NCBI RefSeq assembly: GCF_008831285.2
Contig: NC_045139.1
Location: forward strand, 30,512,206-30,576,205
Direction of reading: 5' to 3'
From: Nymphaea colorata
Taxonomy: Eukaryota; Streptophyta; Magnoliopsida; Nymphaeales; Nymphaeaceae
Length of the DNA stretch: 64,000 nt
In this document: positions 37,501 through 49,670 of the stretch, one piece after another
Layout of the letters: each line of letters begins with the position of its first letter
How positions within the stretch are numbered: position 1 is the stretch's first letter
Made by a program: the position numbers and the translations under genes
The notes under the pieces: model-generated
Seen by the model: the letters and a program-made list of their open reading frames with translations, nothing else
The model's database searches: none
Told to the model about the DNA's origin: nothing

Positions 37501-40500
37501 GATCAGGGTGCAGAGCTACTGATGGATACCATACAATTGGGGGAGAAATAAGGGGCTGACTACAAGGAGAGGTGGATAGAATTGTGTTGCTGCAGGTCCA
37601 GACGACCTACCGCAAGCCAGTCCACTACGAGCACCAAATGGACCTTTTAGAGTTTCAGATCAATGCTGCTATTAAGTATGGAAATTGTGGTATTCCTGCA
37701 TTTAAGAACACAAGTTAATTTTGTAGGCATTGCATCTCAGTCCAGTAAACAGGGGGTTGTGTGGCGAAAGATAGAAGTTCTTGCACCACTCAAGGCTATG
37801 GAAACAACCCCAAATCAGAGGAGCTTTTGCCTTGGAAAAATGGAACTCATGATTTCCATGTTCCAGTTCTTGAAGCCATGTGACGTTATTCTCAGCTTTG
37901 ATGTTATCGTCATTGCAACTATGCGAGCTATTCCTGAAAGTCATAGGGACCATTCAGGAAAACACAACAATGATGCTCATACTTTCGAGCAGGGTTGTTC
38001 CTTGGGTGAGTTCCTTCTTTTCTTTCACAATCACAGTCCTGCAGCGTGGCAGCATTCACAGGGTCAACCAGGCATAAAAGGAGTGTATTCCTCAAAAACA
38101 ATTAAGGGAGCATCTAATTTTTTCTCTACTTTATCAAGTTACTTTTCTTGCTGGCAAAAGAGAGACTTCTTATGTGGTTTGTTTGCCTTGGAAACCAAGT
38201 CGTGCTGGACTGATGGCTCTTGTAATATGCATTGCTTCCTTTGTTTGTGGATCTGATACAAATAAATTTAGGACTGAAATAGGTGGAAGACATTCTTTTG
38301 ATGATGAAGATGAAAAATGTGGTCAATAGAGTGTTGCAGGGAGAAAGTTGTTGGGTATTCTACAACTTGTTCTTCAACAGTGCAGACATCACTTCAATCC
38401 AAGTTATCGTCTTCAAGTTTGTGATCAGGTCCTCACTTTGGCTTTATCCTTTGGTCCCTATCAGTGAAATGCCCCTTGACCTTCTTTTACAATTTCTTTC
38501 ATCTTTCCCACACGAATTTACATATATAAATGGTTCCTTGTGGGAAAAGATTTGCTGTTGGCTCTATGAAGACAGTATGCATCTTCTTGCAATGAAAGTC
38601 CTCTTTTGATGAGGTTGTGTGACTTCCCTGAAAAATTTTGTGCCAATAATTCTTCTCATACTTTTGTCACAATTGATGATGAGAAGTTGAATGTGTGGAA
38701 GTTAGGGGCTCAAAGGTGGGCGAGGATGCTTTTCCTTGCTGTGACAAAACATAACCATTTCGAGCATATCTTTTATTTTGTCAGAAGGTACATTTTGACT
38801 ATTGGCCAAGAAGATCAATGTACTTGATGGGACTCTACAAAGTTTATCCTTGTTCTCATCAGCTTGATCGAGGAATTACACATCGATCGGAGAAGGCTGA
38901 CTAGTCACACTGCCAAAATGGGTACTGAGATGAAAATATGCAATGGCTGTATAATGATGGGGAAGGATTTTCATTTGATTGGTGCCTTATTGGAAAAATT
39001 TTTGGAGTTTTTCCAACATATTTTGGAGGAGCTTGTTTCCTTTGCAAGATCAGCATCTGCTGTGTTGTGGTCCTGCAATATGCCAGAGGCCCAGAAGGTG
39101 GTGATTTAGCTGGTTCTGTATTGGGAAGGCTTGGGGGGCATAGTTAACTGAGATTGCCCACTTCTTCAGCTACTTCTGCTGCAAGCTGCATCTCTAAGGG
39201 CAATCACTTCCATATTGAAATTGTATGTTCATTCAGAGGATGGTCTGGTTACTTCGGCATTTGAATTTTTGTGGAGTTACACTTGGAATGTGATTACATT
39301 GCTGCCTCCTGTAACAGAGGCTGGAGCAGAAGATGTGCAAATGAAGCTCAGGCGGATGTTCTAGAGGCATTAGCTGTTACATTTATTCCTAGAGATGTTC
39401 ACATATTGATGATGAATGACAGTCCTATAGTTGGAGAGTCAGGGACGAGAATCATATTGGATTCTTTAGCGAACAAGTTTCTTGACTCTATCAATGAGCT
39501 TCCTGCAATAGGAATGCTAGCTCACAGTCAGCGAGTTGTTTTGATTCATTGGAAGTGGTGCAGCCTAGATTCATTGCTACTCATCCCCTACTACATAGTT
39601 AATAGTGGAGATCACAAGGTACCCTGCATATCAAATACATATTAATTGAGTCCTTGTTGATGTCATTGACAGCCTTGAAAGTGCAAATGAAGGTTCTTTT
39701 CTTCCTATGCTGAGATCAAATAATTGGGTAATGGAGTTGCAATCTTCAGCTTGGGGCACACTGATCGCATAGGTAGCACTAAATGCAGCACAACACTGGT
39801 GGGAAGGACTACCCTGATTCGACAGTGGTTCTTTATCAAACTCTTACACCTTGAAGACAAGGTGTTTTTGAAAGGGGGGTGTATTGTTAGAGAGAGAGTA
39901 TGGGATCATAGGTCAGGTCCATTGGACTGACCCGGTAGCATCTATAAATGGGGTCGACAAGCCAGGAAGGGGATTATCGCAAGAATAGTAGATGTTTTCC
40001 TCTGGGAGGAGAACCCTAATCAGGGATTAGGGTAGACGTGTGCGTGTGTTCTTCAAGGGTTGTCTTGTAAAGGGGTTTACCTTGTTAGCGGTGGCTAACA
40101 ACTATCTATATGCTTATTAACTGCAATTTTCCAGTTTAACATGCTTTCACTTATTGCTACCTCTGATAAGATGCTTTTCCATTATTAAATTGTGCATTAA
40201 AACAAGAAGCGACTTCTCCTTAAAAGAGAAAAGGAAAACAATTAAGAAATTGTTCTTTGTTGTATTACCCTTAAGTGACTCCTATGTTCTTGCTTAAACG
40301 ACACTTTGTTTCTCTTGATATTGTTGCTTAAATGATGCTTTCTTTCTCTCGATGTGTTTAACATGTTGCTAATGCTCACTGGACATCAGGGGTCGTGTAA
40401 TATGGGACGAAGCTAACCTAGTTGAAATAGAGGCAAATAAGCCTGTGAGACAAAAAATCGACGAGCCTAAGACTCCGTACCATCCTATGGTCGATGAAGA

Positions 40501-42416
40501 TGGTATGTGTAAATCACTTTGAGTCTATCACTGCCCTGATTAGATTATAGTAGCAGTCCTTGCTACTAGCCCTTGGAGAATGTCAGCTTGAGTTTTGACC
40601 TTTTTGCAGGCTCTCTATCACCAGTGCGAGATGGTGAGGAAAGAATAGGTGGCTCTTCACAGGTTGATGCTATCTGGTCTGCTTTTGGCGATGTTGCATC
40701 TTCAAGTTCACAACAATCTAGCACGAATGGAGGTTGGACATCTTCAGAAGATGAGGCAGATAACATGGACCAAGATGATGCAGGTTATTTACTTATGGCA
40801 TGTGAAACCACATTCCATTACTCGACCTAGTGAATTTAATTATTTAATGTTTCAAAGCTGCCCTCATTCCGGCGTGGCAGTGTTTTCTGGTCAAGTGATT
40901 CATGGTTGCACACCAAGCAATTTGATAACCTTGAATCTCATCCTTTATGTTCTTTTCCTTTACTTGTTTCATCATTGAACTTCTTTTCCTATTGCAAAAT
41001 GATAGATTCTCATGAAGAAACCTTTTTCTCCTCTCAACTACAAGGTGTTTTCCCTCTTCTGTTCAATTTTGTTGACTGATGTGGACATTGTCCAGCTGCA
41101 TTCCTTCACATGTTACGGCGTTGCAATATGCATGGAATCTCTCTTTTATTCTAATGCTTCAACCAAACAGTTCAGATGACATGAAACTGTTGAAATCAAG
41201 TGAAAAATTTCATCCTTGCAAAAAGTGTGGATTATAATTCCGTCGGTACTCTATTTTGGATTTGCTTTGTCAAATAGAAGCTTCTAGAATGCAATAAACA
41301 TGCCTTTGGTGAACATAGAACTAGTGCTCTTGTTTGAGATTACCAGTTATTCAAGTTCCAAACATCATCTATTCATCCGCCAACTCCTCGAGCAACCATG
41401 ACTGACAATGTGAATTCAGAATCTTATCATTCCATGCATGGCCTCTTCTTGTTCAAATTGAGGTAAAAAATACTGTCATTTGTTAAAGATGTTGCAATAA
41501 CTAAACAATTGTGTTCCTCTTCAGTCTGCTGTTCTCTAGCAATCATACTCCTTGGATGAAAACTGGAGTTGTTGTAGAACACTTTTGAAATGATGATCAC
41601 GGAGAAAAGAAACTTAACTATAAGATACCTGAAGTCTCATTGGGAGCCGACCTTTTTAAAAACTGCATAGTTAGAAATTCACTGAAAAGTAGTGTAGGTT
41701 ATTAAAACTATACATTGTGCAGGTTTTTAGCGTGTAGGTTATTAAAACTATATATTGTGCAGGTGTTTAGTCTGTCTTCATCCTGGAGTACCCAATAACT
41801 GCCTCCTTGCTGTCTGGTGGCCTTTCTTCCCCTTTATCTCTGTAGGTCTTTTGATTTTGTAAGTTGTAAATGTGATAGATGTAGCTGTCCTTGTGCGGAG
41901 CTGTAGTGACTCCAAACAATTGGAAGGTACATGTTTAATGTGGACAAGTACGCAACTGCAGTTCTATTTGGGCAACATAGATAGCAAATGGCAAATAAAT
42001 TTGTCAGTTACCTCACTCCTTTCGTTGTGCTTGTTAACTATATTTCATGGTGAACATGGTGAAAGCAGATACTTGAATAATTTTATGTGTTACATGATAT
42101 GTATTAGTTAATTAATCTAGATATCTTACTCTGTCACATCCTTATTTTTTTTATTTCTAAATGTATAGATTCTGATACAGAAAGAGCCAGATTGAGTTTC
42201 AAGGAGCACAGGAGGGCACACTATGATGAGTTTCGAAAAGTAAAAGAATTGATGCAAAAGGGATCCCTTTTTAATGAAGAAGTTGATGAGGATGATACGA
42301 GAGATAAAAAAGAAGGCAGCTCAGAATCTTTGACAGGTGGTATGAGCGCAATAGACATTGAAGGCAGTGAGCCACCAAAAGCATCTCCTCCACCATCAGC
42401 AAACAATGGGGCCTAG
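34593..42416 (+). CDS. I-2: Protein phosphatase 1 inhibitor-2 family protein
   Basis: Plant homologue of inhibitor-2, an intrinsically disordered regulator that binds the PP1 (TOPP) catalytic subunit. Exons are 34593-34621, 40390-40502, 40610-40783 and 42169-42416. Phases join to 187 residues. Landmarks are [20 protein letters not shown] (residues 12-31, including a PP1-docking RVxW-like motif), KTPYHPM, an acidic Ser-rich middle, and [18 protein letters not shown] (116-133), the equivalent of the HYNE-type helix that caps the PP1 active site. The carboxyl tail is acidic and Ser/Pro-rich. Exon 1 encodes only nine codons plus two bases. Intron 1 is 5.8 kb because an LTR retrotransposon (36306-40100) sits in it. 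A (CT)n run lies just inside the donor. The exons themselves look intact. Confidence 0.92.
34626..34650. repeat. (CT)n microsatellite at the start of inhibitor-2 intron 1
   Basis: A CT dinucleotide run, broken once by TTT, begins four bases after the 5' splice site. Confidence 0.85.
36301..36305. repeat. Target-site duplication (left) ACTAT
   Basis: ACTAT directly precedes the 5' LTR and is repeated exactly after the 3' LTR at 40101-40105. This is the 5-bp duplication expected from LTR retrotransposon integration. Confidence 0.9.
36306..36510 (+). repeat. 5' LTR
   Basis: A 205-bp terminal repeat with TGTTAG..CTAACA ends and a TATA-like CTATAAAT at 36363-36370. Confidence 0.9.
37640..39645 (+). 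pseudogene. Captured host-gene fragment, TARBP1/TRM3 (SpoU)-like helical-repeat region, decayed
   Basis: Within the retrotransposon, successive plus-strand frames broken by frameshifts and stops read like one continuous non-viral protein. Readable blocks are [14 protein letters not shown] (about 38418), [20 protein letters not shown] (about 38473), [20 protein letters not shown] (about 38685), GSVLGRLGG (about 39112), and [20 protein letters not shown] then [18 protein letters not shown] (39483-39595). The pattern, including the GSVLGRLGG and LNWKW..LESLLSIPY-like blocks, recalls from memory the N-terminal ARM/HEAT-like half of plant SpoU-family tRNA/rRNA methyltransferases (TARBP1/TRM3-like). 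No introns are apparent, suggesting capture through RNA. The family assignment is tentative. That it is neither gag nor pol is firmer. Confidence 0.5.
39885..40100 (+). repeat. 3' LTR
   Basis: A 216-bp terminal repeat matching 36306-36510 with scattered substitutions and small insertions. It is preceded by the polypurine tract at about 39870-39884. Confidence 0.9.
40101..40105. repeat. Target-site duplication (right) ACTAT
   Basis: Exact copy of 36301-36305. Confidence 0.9.
41691..41770. repeat. Two-copy tandem repeat in inhibitor-2 intron 3
   Basis: The unit GTGTAGGTTATTAAAACTAT, continuing through ATTGTGCAGG and TTTAG, occurs twice in tandem with a period of about 43 bp and only a few differences. 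Confidence 0.85.
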
Positions 42417-43257
42417 TTTGCTTGGAAGAGAGCTGTCTTCTTTTATCTCGGTTCTTGTTTGCACAATGATTTGGATAACCGGTGTGTTCAACATGTGTAT
42501 GTTGTTTCGTTCTAACCTTGTGTCCTTAACATGCCAGTTTTTTTGTTATTGTATAATTAACCAGCTCTCCTTTTCCCCAACATCTCTGGTGTTAACTTTG
42601 CTTAACGATTTTCGTGAATTCATCGTCTATGGACGTTCAGGAAATGATTACATTTCAAGTATGTTATCTGTTTGTGCATGTACATTCACGTTGAGGTTGG
42701 TTAAATATGTCAAGCTGAGTTCACAAGTACACCTTGAATTTCTTGACGGGGATAAGCATAAAGCATGGAAGAAGCGTTCTCTTCAAGCATTTGGATGACT
42801 GTTGCTTGTTAAGGCAAATCAGATTAAACAATCAAAGGTCAAGGGTGGTCAATTGTCTTGGATGTAAAACCTCCTGGCACTAAAAAGCAATATGATCTGA
42901 CTGGTTAAATTAGAAGTCTTGCAAGATGGGGGTTTTATTGTTCAAGTCTCATTGCCATTTAGAACACAAATTGTTGGAAGGTCAAAGCTTGTTGCTACAG
43001 CAAAGTGCTTGGCTTGCTATCGGTCATGGGATGAGCCTTGGGGCGATTGCTTATTGCAGAGGACAGAACGGGAAGATAATCCAATTGTAACTTCTCAGAT
43101 TCCTAGACCAGGAGTCCAAATTGGAAATCCTACCCATTTGCCATACTGGGCTGAACTTCATACTCTGTCCTCTGAAATGGATAACGCCAATCGCTGCTCT
43201 GCCCAATTGAGATGTGACAGTACCAACAAAAGAACCATGCACCCTGCTACACGGCTG
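42417..43257. other. 3' UTR of inhibitor-2 gene and intergenic sequence
   Basis: Contains the probable 3' untranslated region of the inhibitor-2 gene and further sequence up to the left edge of the segmental duplication. A 119-codon forward frame at 42919-43278 has no recognisable domain and crosses the duplication boundary. I do not call it a gene. Confidence 0.45.
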
Positions 43258-46200
43258 GCTTTAAGACGTTCAAGATGAAGAAAGCCAGCAGCTCAGTACC
43301 TTTCACCTGTCTTGGCACAATCTTGTAGAGGTATGCCTTACTCCTTGTTGTCCACAAAAAGAACCAACCTATTTGATTAGGACAAGCCCTTTTTTACGTA
43401 GTAAACGAGTATCATACAGGCGTGTGCTGCAAGATTTATATTAGATAGTTCAGAGAACATTTGGATGATGCAACTGGTTTCAAGAACTTGCCATGGAGGA
43501 AAATAGCTAAATAGCTAGTGTCAAGTTGCTTTATTGCTATAAATAATTGGTGAATCCTGATATTAGGAGTGCCCAAAGAATTTTGATCGTGTTAATTTTA
43601 CGAAACCATAAAAGCCACACCGTCCGTAAGTTATTTGAAATTCATTAACGAAGTGCAAGTGATTAAATGTTGGGTGTAAAAGGAGGGGACTCACAGCGGG
43701 TTTTACAACACTTGCTATGCAGAATCTTATCTGAATCCAAATCTGCATTTGTTGAGCAGATGTGAGCATGTCCACTTACACCTCAATGTGAATCATTCAT
43801 TCCCAAAAATGCAATATCGAGATGGTTGTATTCTTCATAAAATAATATATAAGCAGTTATCTATTGCCTTGGCCGTGTGGTAGCCAAGGGCTCTGACTTA
43901 GCCAGCGCTGATGGCGACTTCAACTCTTGGTAGCGATTGCAATTTTATTTCAAATTCTGGCCTTCACAGCTAGATGAAAATTGTTCTCACATGGAGGTGG
44001 AACCCTGCGTCACAAGGGCGTGGCAGCATATGTATGGCTGACAATAACACATGAAAAATCATGACCACGCAAAGCTTTTCAAGGCATATGCTGTTTGAGG
44101 GCATCACTGATGTGAGATTTCAAAAAACTGATAAAGTGGTAGTGTTTTCACAACACATTTAGAGTTTTAGAAAAGTGCATTGTACGGTAAACTACTTGCT
44201 TGGCTTCATTTGTGTTTGCTGGCACCAAGATATAGGACAAGTGATTCATGGGTACCTTATGGTGTACCGTTCCAATTGATGTCTCTGAAGATACATGGGT
44301 ACCTTAGGATGAAGATTAGCTCTTAACAATAGTTCAAGAGGAGCTAACTTTTCTGATTTCCTCCCTGTGTGTGGGTGGGGTTGAGCAGTTGCACCAACAG
44401 TTCGGATTTGGACAAGATGAAGTTGCTATTGCAGATAATTGAATATCAATTAGTGGGATACGGGGTTGGATGTTGTACCCTAGGGCAACAAGGAGTTGCA
44501 TGGGAGCTTCGGCTCTCGGGTTGGATGAAAACAAAGTGATTCTCAGTCCAAATTTCCATAGTTAACCTGTTTCATATGTTCATCAGGGTTGGAAATCCCA
44601 GTTGAATTTGGCAAGAGTATTCCGGTATCAGATTATGTGAAGTCAATTACTGATCAGATTCAGTTTTTTCTGTACGACAATTGATTAATTGGTTCTTGAT
44701 TAGGAATTGATGTGCCTTTGTGTGTGGAGGTGGACTTCAGCCAGTTTAGGACCAGTTAAAAAGCTCTTTGTCTGCTTCTTTTTATCTGCTCCTTGCCTCA
44801 AAATATGACCAACTATGAGTCCAATGAAGGAAAGCCAGTAAGTAGAGATGACAAGTGTCCTGGCCCCCAACAAGTGACTAAATTTCCAGAAATTAGTGCA
44901 CTAAAACATCTAATGAGGTGTATGGATCACGAAACAGGTGATATCACATGTTTTTTGTGCTTGTGAACAGATCATAGATAATGGGATCAACCAATCATTC
45001 GTGGCGATTTTCAAATTCAATGTAATCGATTGTGAAGATATGTAAGCTGCTAATAGATCAAAAAACCAATTATTGGTGAAGCAAATTTCATGAACTCAAT
45101 AAAAATTTGTAGGTTTACTACAACACTAATGGATAGACACTTGTTTACGAGCCGGTTTCATACATTTTTCTTCAACTCTTTACACAAAAATGATAGTAAA
45201 AAAATTGAGGCTACGATTGTTTCCTCTCGGGTCTCAAATAAATACACAGATCTACTGTCTATACGAACGGTGGATTTCAGGCATCGGTAATTGAGATCCA
45301 CAGTTAAAAAAAGTAGCCTAAATTAAAGTTCTAATTAATGACCTTCGTGGAATCCTGGGTGTTCTCACTTTTTATATATACTCACTCCAACTCTTTCTTT
45401 CTTTCTTACTTTCTTTGTTTGTTCGATAAGATGCGCAGTAGACTTTCCTGCTTCAAATAATAATTTTTGAAAAAAAAAAAATCTCGTCGGTTTCATGACT
45501 CTTGTGTCGCTATTTCTTTTCTATTACATACTCCGTACTCAACCTTTAATGAAAAATACAAACCCATTTTACTAAATTTGATGAAAAGATGTAGTCGTCC
45601 TAATTATTTTGTTTCTTTTATTTGATAAGCGAACTGAGATCAGGCAAACGACTGGCAGTACCATATGTCAAATGACTTAGTGGGGATTGAAATCCTCTTC
45701 ATCAAGAGAGGCAGATGAATCTCGTGTTAGCTGGAGATTGCTGTCTGATCACTGCTCTTCCCGGTTTTTACTGTTCTGTGATGCCATCTACAGGTTGAAT
45801 GCGTACCACCTATGGCACCCCATTGAAATTTACATCGAGAGACCGATCTTTTGCCGGATATTGTTCAAGTTCCGTGCCCTTTGAAAGGACATTTTTGGCA
45901 CCTAACTCTCGACTAAAACTGTTGGCTAGAAATTTCAGGAAGATTAACCATGGTTAGATACAGTAGAAGTGTCAAAGTATCCAAAGGCTGTAAGCAGAAA
46001 GAGAGAGAACACACTTTATCAAACCAAAACTGAAAAGCGACGTTCTATACGGATCTTAACCACGAAATTAACTTTCGATATTTTCACTTTTCAAGTATGA
46101 AAAGTTTGGTAGCAGAAGAAGAAGCGGTGCTTGTTTGAGATATCAGGCCAAAAAGTTAGCTTCTGAATAGACTCTTAACCACAAAAGGATTTATATCTAT

Positions 46201-46516
46201 TGAATGCAATTCCAGAAGACAGAAAAGTTACTATATATCACTATATGATGATAAGATTGCTTCTAAAACTACCAAAGAAGCAAGTATCTTTTACCCCGGC
46301 ACATTCCACTACTTGGAAAAACATTACCCAGAAGCTCGAGCTAGGCAATACTACTCGGAAATGGAGAAAAGGAAAAGCAAAGCTATACGGACCGAAATGC
46401 TGGTGCACCAACTTCTTCTGCACTTCTCCGGCAGCCGTGTTGAATCAATTGGCAGAGATGATCAGAAGATGCTCGGATATGGCTTCAACCGCAGAGGATT
46501 TAGTAAATTTTGTGCC

Positions 46517-48887
46517 CTAAGATGCGCTTTCGTGGCCAGAGCTTGAACCGGTGACGCTTTCAGGGGGGACCTTAGATGCAGAAAAACAGAATAATGTGAA
46601 GTTTCTTTACTTACTATTTACGTAAAGAATACATAAATGGAGTGATCTGGCAGATGCCCACTTGCTCTTTTTGTGAAGCTTTTTGGACCAGAGAAGTTCG
46701 CCTTTTCTTCCACTTCTTAGACCTTTTGTCCTTAGAATGATGCGGGTCTGCGTCACCTGCAATCACTACCAGTGGTTTACTGCATTGTTGAACTTCAATC
46801 AGAAATTTAGAAGTACCACCCTTCTCTCTCTCTCTCTCTCTCCCCTTTGTTTGGCGACCATGAGAAATTAATGAGGAAACCTTTAAATTCATTTTATCCA
46901 CATTTGAAGACAGTAAGAATAGGACTGATGGTCAGGAAATTTTCAGATTAGATGTGTAATGCAGCGCCAAAGAGGGACAGAGAATATCGATCGGGGAATT
47001 TCTTATACTAGATTTTGGAGTTTTGACCAAGAACTATATATGGTTCGGTGGTGGTAATCAATTTCACAGATGTTTTACTTCACCGGAAGCCAGGGTGCGA
47101 CAAAAAAACCGATGATAAGTTATCGCAAAGGTTTGGCTTCGGTTTTCACCTATTTTGGTAGCTTTAATCTGAGAGCCAAGATGACCTGGGATAATTGAAA
47201 GTTTTAGATCTATGGATTTCAAGTCAGACCTACCTCCCCTTGCATCCAACCTCAAATATGAGGTTTTGGCCGTAAAGTAAGGATCTTAAATCTTTTTTTT
47301 GACATCAGTGTTTGTTGGGCTGTGGGTGCTACATAGAAGGAATCTCAAGTCAATCTTGGATACGAGATCTACGGCTATCAAACACAAGGATTGGGGTAAG
47401 AATCTAAAGGGAAGGTAAAAAAAAAAGAAACCCGTTGGTAAAATATTTTCAAACGTATAGCTCTTTTTTCAGTGGATTTCATGCCCTTATATTTGTATCC
47501 GTATTTGAATGCAACTGATCGGAAAGGAAGGGTGAAAATTTTCCTTTCTTTCCTTGCTGTAGGCCATTTACGCCAGATCACGCAAAAACAATGTCGTGAG
47601 GCAGAAAACAAAATAATTCAAATATGATCAGTAGAACGGCGCCGCGAAGCCTTTTATTCTCGAAGTCTTCGAGAATAGGCCGCTTATGGAAGGAACATGG
47701 CGACCATTATTGACAGTCGCGGCATCTTATACTTCCTGTGCTCGACGTTTCTTTCTCAAATATGATCGAGTCCATCTCACGAGATGAAAAGTGAAGTACT
47801 AAAAATAATGATAAGACAGCTTCTGGACACGACTTGGAGCTGGTTATGATAGTGGTGCAACCCTGACTAGTCATTTCCGTTACCTGTCCTCCAAAGCAAA
47901 AATTACATACACTATAGTCTGCAAATTCATCTCAGTAATCTTCTCTAATGACTCTCAATCAGCTTGAGTCTGAAAACAAAGTTAAAACTATACCTGCTGT
48001 AACAATTTCATAAGCCATTAGTTTCTGTCCCTTCTGCCGTTACTATGGAGTCTTTATCTCTTCCTGAACTTTCATTGTTGGACTAAATAAAACAAGTTGG
48101 TACCCTCCAATTTTCGAGTACCATAAAAAGAGTTGAAATGGATTGTTGAAGAAAGCCATAAGAGGCAACTCAGCGTCAGGTTCAAGAAACAGAAGGGCGC
48201 CCACTTATGAAGCTATTCTTATTCTCTAACACTAACAGCACGGCTGAACGAATCTTTTCTGTTGCTACAATCACGTCATTCACCGGAAATTAACAGGTGC
48301 GAAAGTGAAGTGAAAAGATGAAGTATATATTCACCAAAATAGATGGCCATTTAAGCACCAAGTGGAACGCCATTGAAGGACGTTCATGGAGCATACATAA
48401 GCAGTCCTCCATCCACATATAGTGAACTACCCAACTCTGATAAAGTACTTCAATAATGTCCCAAGACCAAGAAAGGAAGATTTGGATTCCTAGCTAAGAG
48501 GGACAGTTTGTTTTTTTTTTTTTTTTTTTTTCTCTTGACAAAAAGTACTTTATTATTTACTTGTTTTCTGCTTTTTCCATGGATTTGGGTGCATGGATGC
48601 CACCTCTTGTCTAAAAACTATAGGACTCAAAAAGACCATGCATGACTTTTGATGTCTAGATCATATAAAACTCCACTTGCAGAAAGAAATTCCTACCTTT
48701 TTTAATTCCTTTTGTCTTTGGATGCAGAGAATGTACCGATCCGGTTACATTTATTAAAAAAGGCTTAAAAATATTAAAAACCACATGTGCACTTTCTCAG
48801 AATTTTACACCTCCTTACATCCCAAGCAACAGCCTGCTTTTAACTCTGAATCCCAAGTTTCAGACTTTCAGTAGCAATGTGCTCAAG

Positions 48888-48953
<66 letters not shown>

Positions 48954-49548
48954 CACAACCCTCTTATGTAAACTTAGCAACAAGGCTCAACCTTGGAGTT
49001 CTTTAGCGCAAAAATCCTTTTAAGGGACGACCTTCGGGGAAAGGAAAGGATGAGGCCGCCGGCCGCCGGCCACCGGCACCCAGCCAAAAGCACCAGGTGC
49101 TGGAAGCTGGTTCCTATCGTCTGTGTGAACAAACCAACCTGCGGTTGCAGATTCATAATGTATCCCAAAGGATGCCCACACAGATATCTTGAGATGCATG
49201 CCACAATCCGTCGTGTTTCTTTATTATAATCTTTCAGAAATTATAATGGCAGCAAGGAAGAGGAGGGGAGGACGTACGGTACTGTTTGGCGTGACTGAGA
49301 TCGAGAGTAATAGAGTCAAGGGTGGAATCGCAGGAGTCCGGGAGGTGGCGGTCGAGCGGCTGGTGGTGGTAGTCGTAGCCGTTGAGGTGGTCGTACTGGA
49401 ACTGGTCGGCGGCGGAGCTTTGGAAGACGCGCGTGACGAAGGAAACCTCGAGGGAGTGGAGGTAGGTGGCGTGCTTCTCGTTGGTCCACCCGATCTCCAC
49501 GCTGCTACCTTCTTTGCCCCTCGCCGCCGCTGCAGGCAGCCGATCCAT
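46517..49548 (-). CDS. COR27/COR28-like cold- and clock-regulated protein, copy A
   Basis: Arabidopsis COR27/COR28 are nuclear regulators of cold response, flowering and the clock, induced by light and cold. Resolved exons on the minus strand: 49548-49278 (first, 90 codons plus one base), 46779-46662 and 46570-46517 (last). Residues 20-42 carry the family block GWTNEKHATYLHSLEVSFVT, comparable with the WTNEKHSLYLKSMEASFV motif of COR27. The penultimate exon encodes a basic run (SKDKRSKKWKKRRTSL) and ends KEQ. The last exon continues VPPESVTGSSSGHESAS, so the junction restores a (D/E)QV.P motif typical of the family tail. Exon phases (1 out, 2 in) require at least one middle exon of length 1 mod 3, which should hold the DGCWQK region. 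I could not locate it, so the model is incomplete or the gene may be damaged. Confidence 0.72.
48890..48949. repeat. Long (AT)n microsatellite in COR27-like A intron
   Basis: About 60 bp of uninterrupted AT. A much shorter AT run occupies the corresponding intron position in copy B (about 62619-62635), so the tract has expanded or contracted since the duplication. Confidence 0.95.
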
Positions 49549-49670
49549 GGCGGAAAGCAAATTCAGACGAGGAGAGACGGAGAAGAAGGCCGGAAACGGG
49601 GCAAAGGGGCCGGAGAGCAGCGATCGGTGGCGTCGAGTAATTAAAACCCCTCTCGTCATCTTCCACCACA

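Larger units (their letters stand above)
36306..40100 (+). mobile_element. Non-autonomous LTR retrotransposon in inhibitor-2 intron 1
   Basis: A complete 3.8 kb element. The 5' LTR is 36306-36510 and the 3' LTR is 39885-40100. Both start TGTTAGAG and end GGTGGCTAACA, and they are clearly alignable though visibly diverged. ACTAT target duplications flank it. Just inside the 5' LTR, TTGGTATTTGAGCC resembles a Met-tRNA primer site (TGGTATCAGAGC). Just before the 3' LTR, GAAAGGGGGGTGTAT is a polypurine tract. The reading CTTGAAGACAAGGTGTTTTT before it recalls the end of Ty3/gypsy polyproteins. A short gag-like coiled-coil frame begins near 36563 ([20 protein letters not shown]). No reverse transcriptase, RNase H or integrase motif is readable, so it must depend on a relative for movement. 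Orientation is the same as the host gene. Confidence 0.9.

Noticed and set aside
42919-43278. 119-codon forward frame (MQDGGFIVQVSLPFRTQIVG...)
   Set aside because: No recognisable family, it crosses the edge of the segmental duplication and lacks splice context. Considered chance or UTR sequence.
46200-46546. Forward frames of 106 and 77 codons over the last COR27-like A exon
   Set aside because: They lie antisense to or beside the VPPESVTGSSS exon and have no recognisable domain, and the paralogous region in copy 2 does not keep them open.
49189-49644. Plus-strand 151-codon frame over COR27-like exon 1 (and its counterpart at 62923-63417)
   Set aside because: It is antisense to the conserved GWTNEKH-containing exon and its composition (Val/Glu/Arg runs) is that of a shadow frame.
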